Assembly: GCF_021504595.1 (NCBI RefSeq)
Contig: NZ_JACSGT010000001.1
Span: 186,001 to 250,000, forward strand
Direction of reading: 5' to 3'
Origin: Chryseobacterium indicum
GTDB lineage: Bacteria; Bacteroidota; Bacteroidia; Flavobacteriales; Weeksellaceae
Length of the DNA stretch: 64,000 bases
Shown: piece by piece, positions 62,783 to 64,000 of the stretch
Layout: every line of letters begins with the position of its first letter
Numbering within the stretch: position 1 is the stretch's first letter
Program-made: the position numbers and the translations under genes
The notes under the pieces: generated by a model
Told to the model about the DNA's origin: nothing
What the model saw: the letters and a program-made list of their open reading frames with translations, nothing else
The model's database searches: none

Positions 62783-64000
62783 ATGAAGGTTACTGCAAAA
62801 AACCATGATGATGTAAGTGCATTGCTTACAGTGACATTGGAAAAATCTGACTATAAAGAAAAAGTTGATAAGCAATTGATTAATTATGCTAAAAATGCGC
62901 AAGTTCCTGGTTTCAGAAAAGGAAAAGTGCCTTTGAGTATGGTTAGAAAACAATATGAAGCAGGTATTGCTTTTGAAGAAATCAACAAGCAGGTTTCTGA
63001 TGCTTTAAACAGCTACGTAAACGAAAACAAACTAAGATTAGTTGGTCAGCCGGTTCCACAGCCAGTAAACGAATTCGATTACAATGCGGATCAGCTTGAA
63101 GTTGCTTTTGAAGTAGGATTTGAGCCTGAATTCACTATTGACCTGGCTAAATATGAGGCTCCTCACTACAAAGTAGAGGCTTCTGAAAAAGAAATCAACA
63201 AAAGTATTGAGAACATGCAGAAGCGTTTCGCAGAGCAGGCTCCTCAAGAAAAAATCAATAAAGATTCTTACATCGCTTTAGAAATTTCTCAGGTTGTGGA
63301 AGAAGATGCTGAAGGAGAACACCACCACCATCCAAAGAACGTTACCATTACTGCTGAAAACAAAGAAGCTTTCAAATTGGTAAAATCTTTGAAAATGGAC
63401 GGTTCTGTAAAAGTTTCTAAAGAAACTCTTGCTGAAAACGAAGAACTGGCTAAAGAATTAGGATTCTCTAAAGAAGAAGTTGAGCATTTACACCACAACG
63501 AAGTGGAAGTAAAAGTAAAAGATTTCTACGGTCTTAACTTAGCTGAACTTAATCAGGAATTATTCGATAAAGTGTACGGAGAAGGAAACATTAAGTCTGA
63601 AGAAGAACTTAAGGAAAAAGTAAAATCTGAATTAGACGAATATTTCCAGCAAAATGCTGATGTTCACTTTGTGAATAAAGTATTGGAGCAGGTTTCTGAA
63701 AAAGAAGAAGTAAAACTTCCTGAAGCGTTCCTTGTAAAATGGTTAATGTTCTCTAACCAGAACATCCAGTCTGAAGAGCAGGCAAAAGAAATCCTTGAAT
63801 CTGAGAAAAACCAGTTGAAATATCAGATCATCGAAGGAAAATTGATGAGTGATAACGACATCAAATTAGATTATGCTGATGTTTTAGGACAGGCTGAACA
63901 ATTGGTAAGAAATCAATTGGCTATCTACGGAATCCACCATTTAGGAGACGAAGAAATACAAAAGTATGCTGTTGAAATGTTGAAAGATCAGGAGCAGGTA
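62783..64000 (+). CDS. tig: Trigger factor, partial (3' end outside window)
   Basis: Ribosome-bound chaperone and peptidyl-prolyl isomerase. 406 codons are open from the ATG at 62783 to the window end (family length about 440-450). N-terminal ribosome-binding domain has VPGFRKGKVPLSMV, the signature loop of trigger factor. The PPIase region contains a His-rich insert (EGEHHHHPKN, about 172-181) and EVEHLHHNE. The C-terminal chaperone arm follows. It is expressed from its own -7 box. Confidence 0.95.
   Translation, partial: MKVTAKNHDDVSALLTVTLEKSDYKEKVDKQLINYAKNAQVPGFRKGKVPLSMVRKQYEAGIAFEEINKQVSDALNSYVNENKLRLVGQPVPQPVNEFDYNADQLEVAFEVGFEPEFTIDLAKYEAPHYKVEASEKEINKSIENMQKRFAEQAPQEKINKDSYIALEISQVVEEDAEGEHHHHPKNVTITAENKEAFKLVKSLKMDGSVKVSKETLAENEELAKELGFSKEEVEHLHHNEVEVKVKDFYGLNLAELNQELFDKVYGEGNIKSEEELKEKVKSELDEYFQQNADVHFVNKVLEQVSEKEEVKLPEAFLVKWLMFSNQNIQSEEQAKEILESEKNQLKYQIIEGKLMSDNDIKLDYADVLGQAEQLVRNQLAIYGIHHLGDEEIQKYAVEMLKDQEQV

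Overview
The window is chromosomal DNA of a low-GC member of the Bacteroidota, most likely class Flavobacteriia and close to Chryseobacterium (family Weeksellaceae). Reasons: Bacteroidota-only families (DUF4290, DUF4295, MbnP and YHYH proteins, a type IX secretion sorting tail), promoters of the TAnnTTTG type, almost no Shine-Dalgarno sequences, and long AT-rich intergenic repeats. Genus is inferred from gene content, not from an rRNA gene.

Layout. 0-10 kb: fmt, recQ, two tandem OmpA-like outer membrane proteins, folK divergent from sppA, a small GlsB-type membrane protein, ftsY, and a ribosomal cluster (DUF4295/proposed bL38, rpmG, rpmB). 10-19 kb: lnt, a VanZ-like protein, proC, murB, an aminotransferase, and two secreted proteins of unknown function. 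19.4-20.6 kb: a gene-free block of about 1.1 kb made of three copies of an element with terminal inverted repeats plus a 41-bp tandem array. 20.7-30 kb: DUF1801 protein, YiiX-like lipoprotein, a lone NIL-domain protein with its own promoter, murA (active-site Cys replaced by Asp), DUF4290 protein, a lipoprotein alpha-amylase, a DCC-family protein, a haem-binding protein and katG. 30-33 kb: tRNA-Gln, der, upp. 33.1-38.9 kb: an ECF sigma factor cluster. 39-49 kb: comF, then a divergent ScfR/RamB-like regulator with the glyoxylate shunt genes aceB and aceA, then a thioesterase, a TlpA-like protein, queD, lpxH, a LuxE-like protein, a four-copy 135-bp repeat and a PD-(D/E)XK-like gene. 49-56.7 kb: aquaporin, a DUF5715 protein, a membrane protein with a two-component system, a Tle1-like (DUF2235) lipase, two small membrane proteins and a TetR regulator. 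56.8-64 kb: an ABC-F ATPase, a TonB-dependent receptor locus, and trigger factor cut by the window end.

The most interesting region is 33.1-38.9 kb. An ECF sigma factor is followed by a 94-aa single-helix membrane protein and a 149-aa membrane-anchored periplasmic Spy/CnrX-like protein, the same order of parts as the metal-sensing CnrYXH system. Downstream are an MbnP-family protein, two di-haem MauG/MbnH-like peroxidases and a YHYH protein with a type IX secretion tail. Three sites in the cluster share GAAGG, exactly 16 nt, then CGTCTAA. They precede the sigma gene, the anti-sigma candidate and the YHYH gene, and look like the promoters read by this sigma factor. I infer a self-regulated, probably copper-linked, envelope redox system.

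Other notable points are paired palindromic operators between the ScfR-like regulator and aceB, a 93%-identical inverted intergenic repeat pair 10 kb apart, and an orphan T6SS-type lipase.
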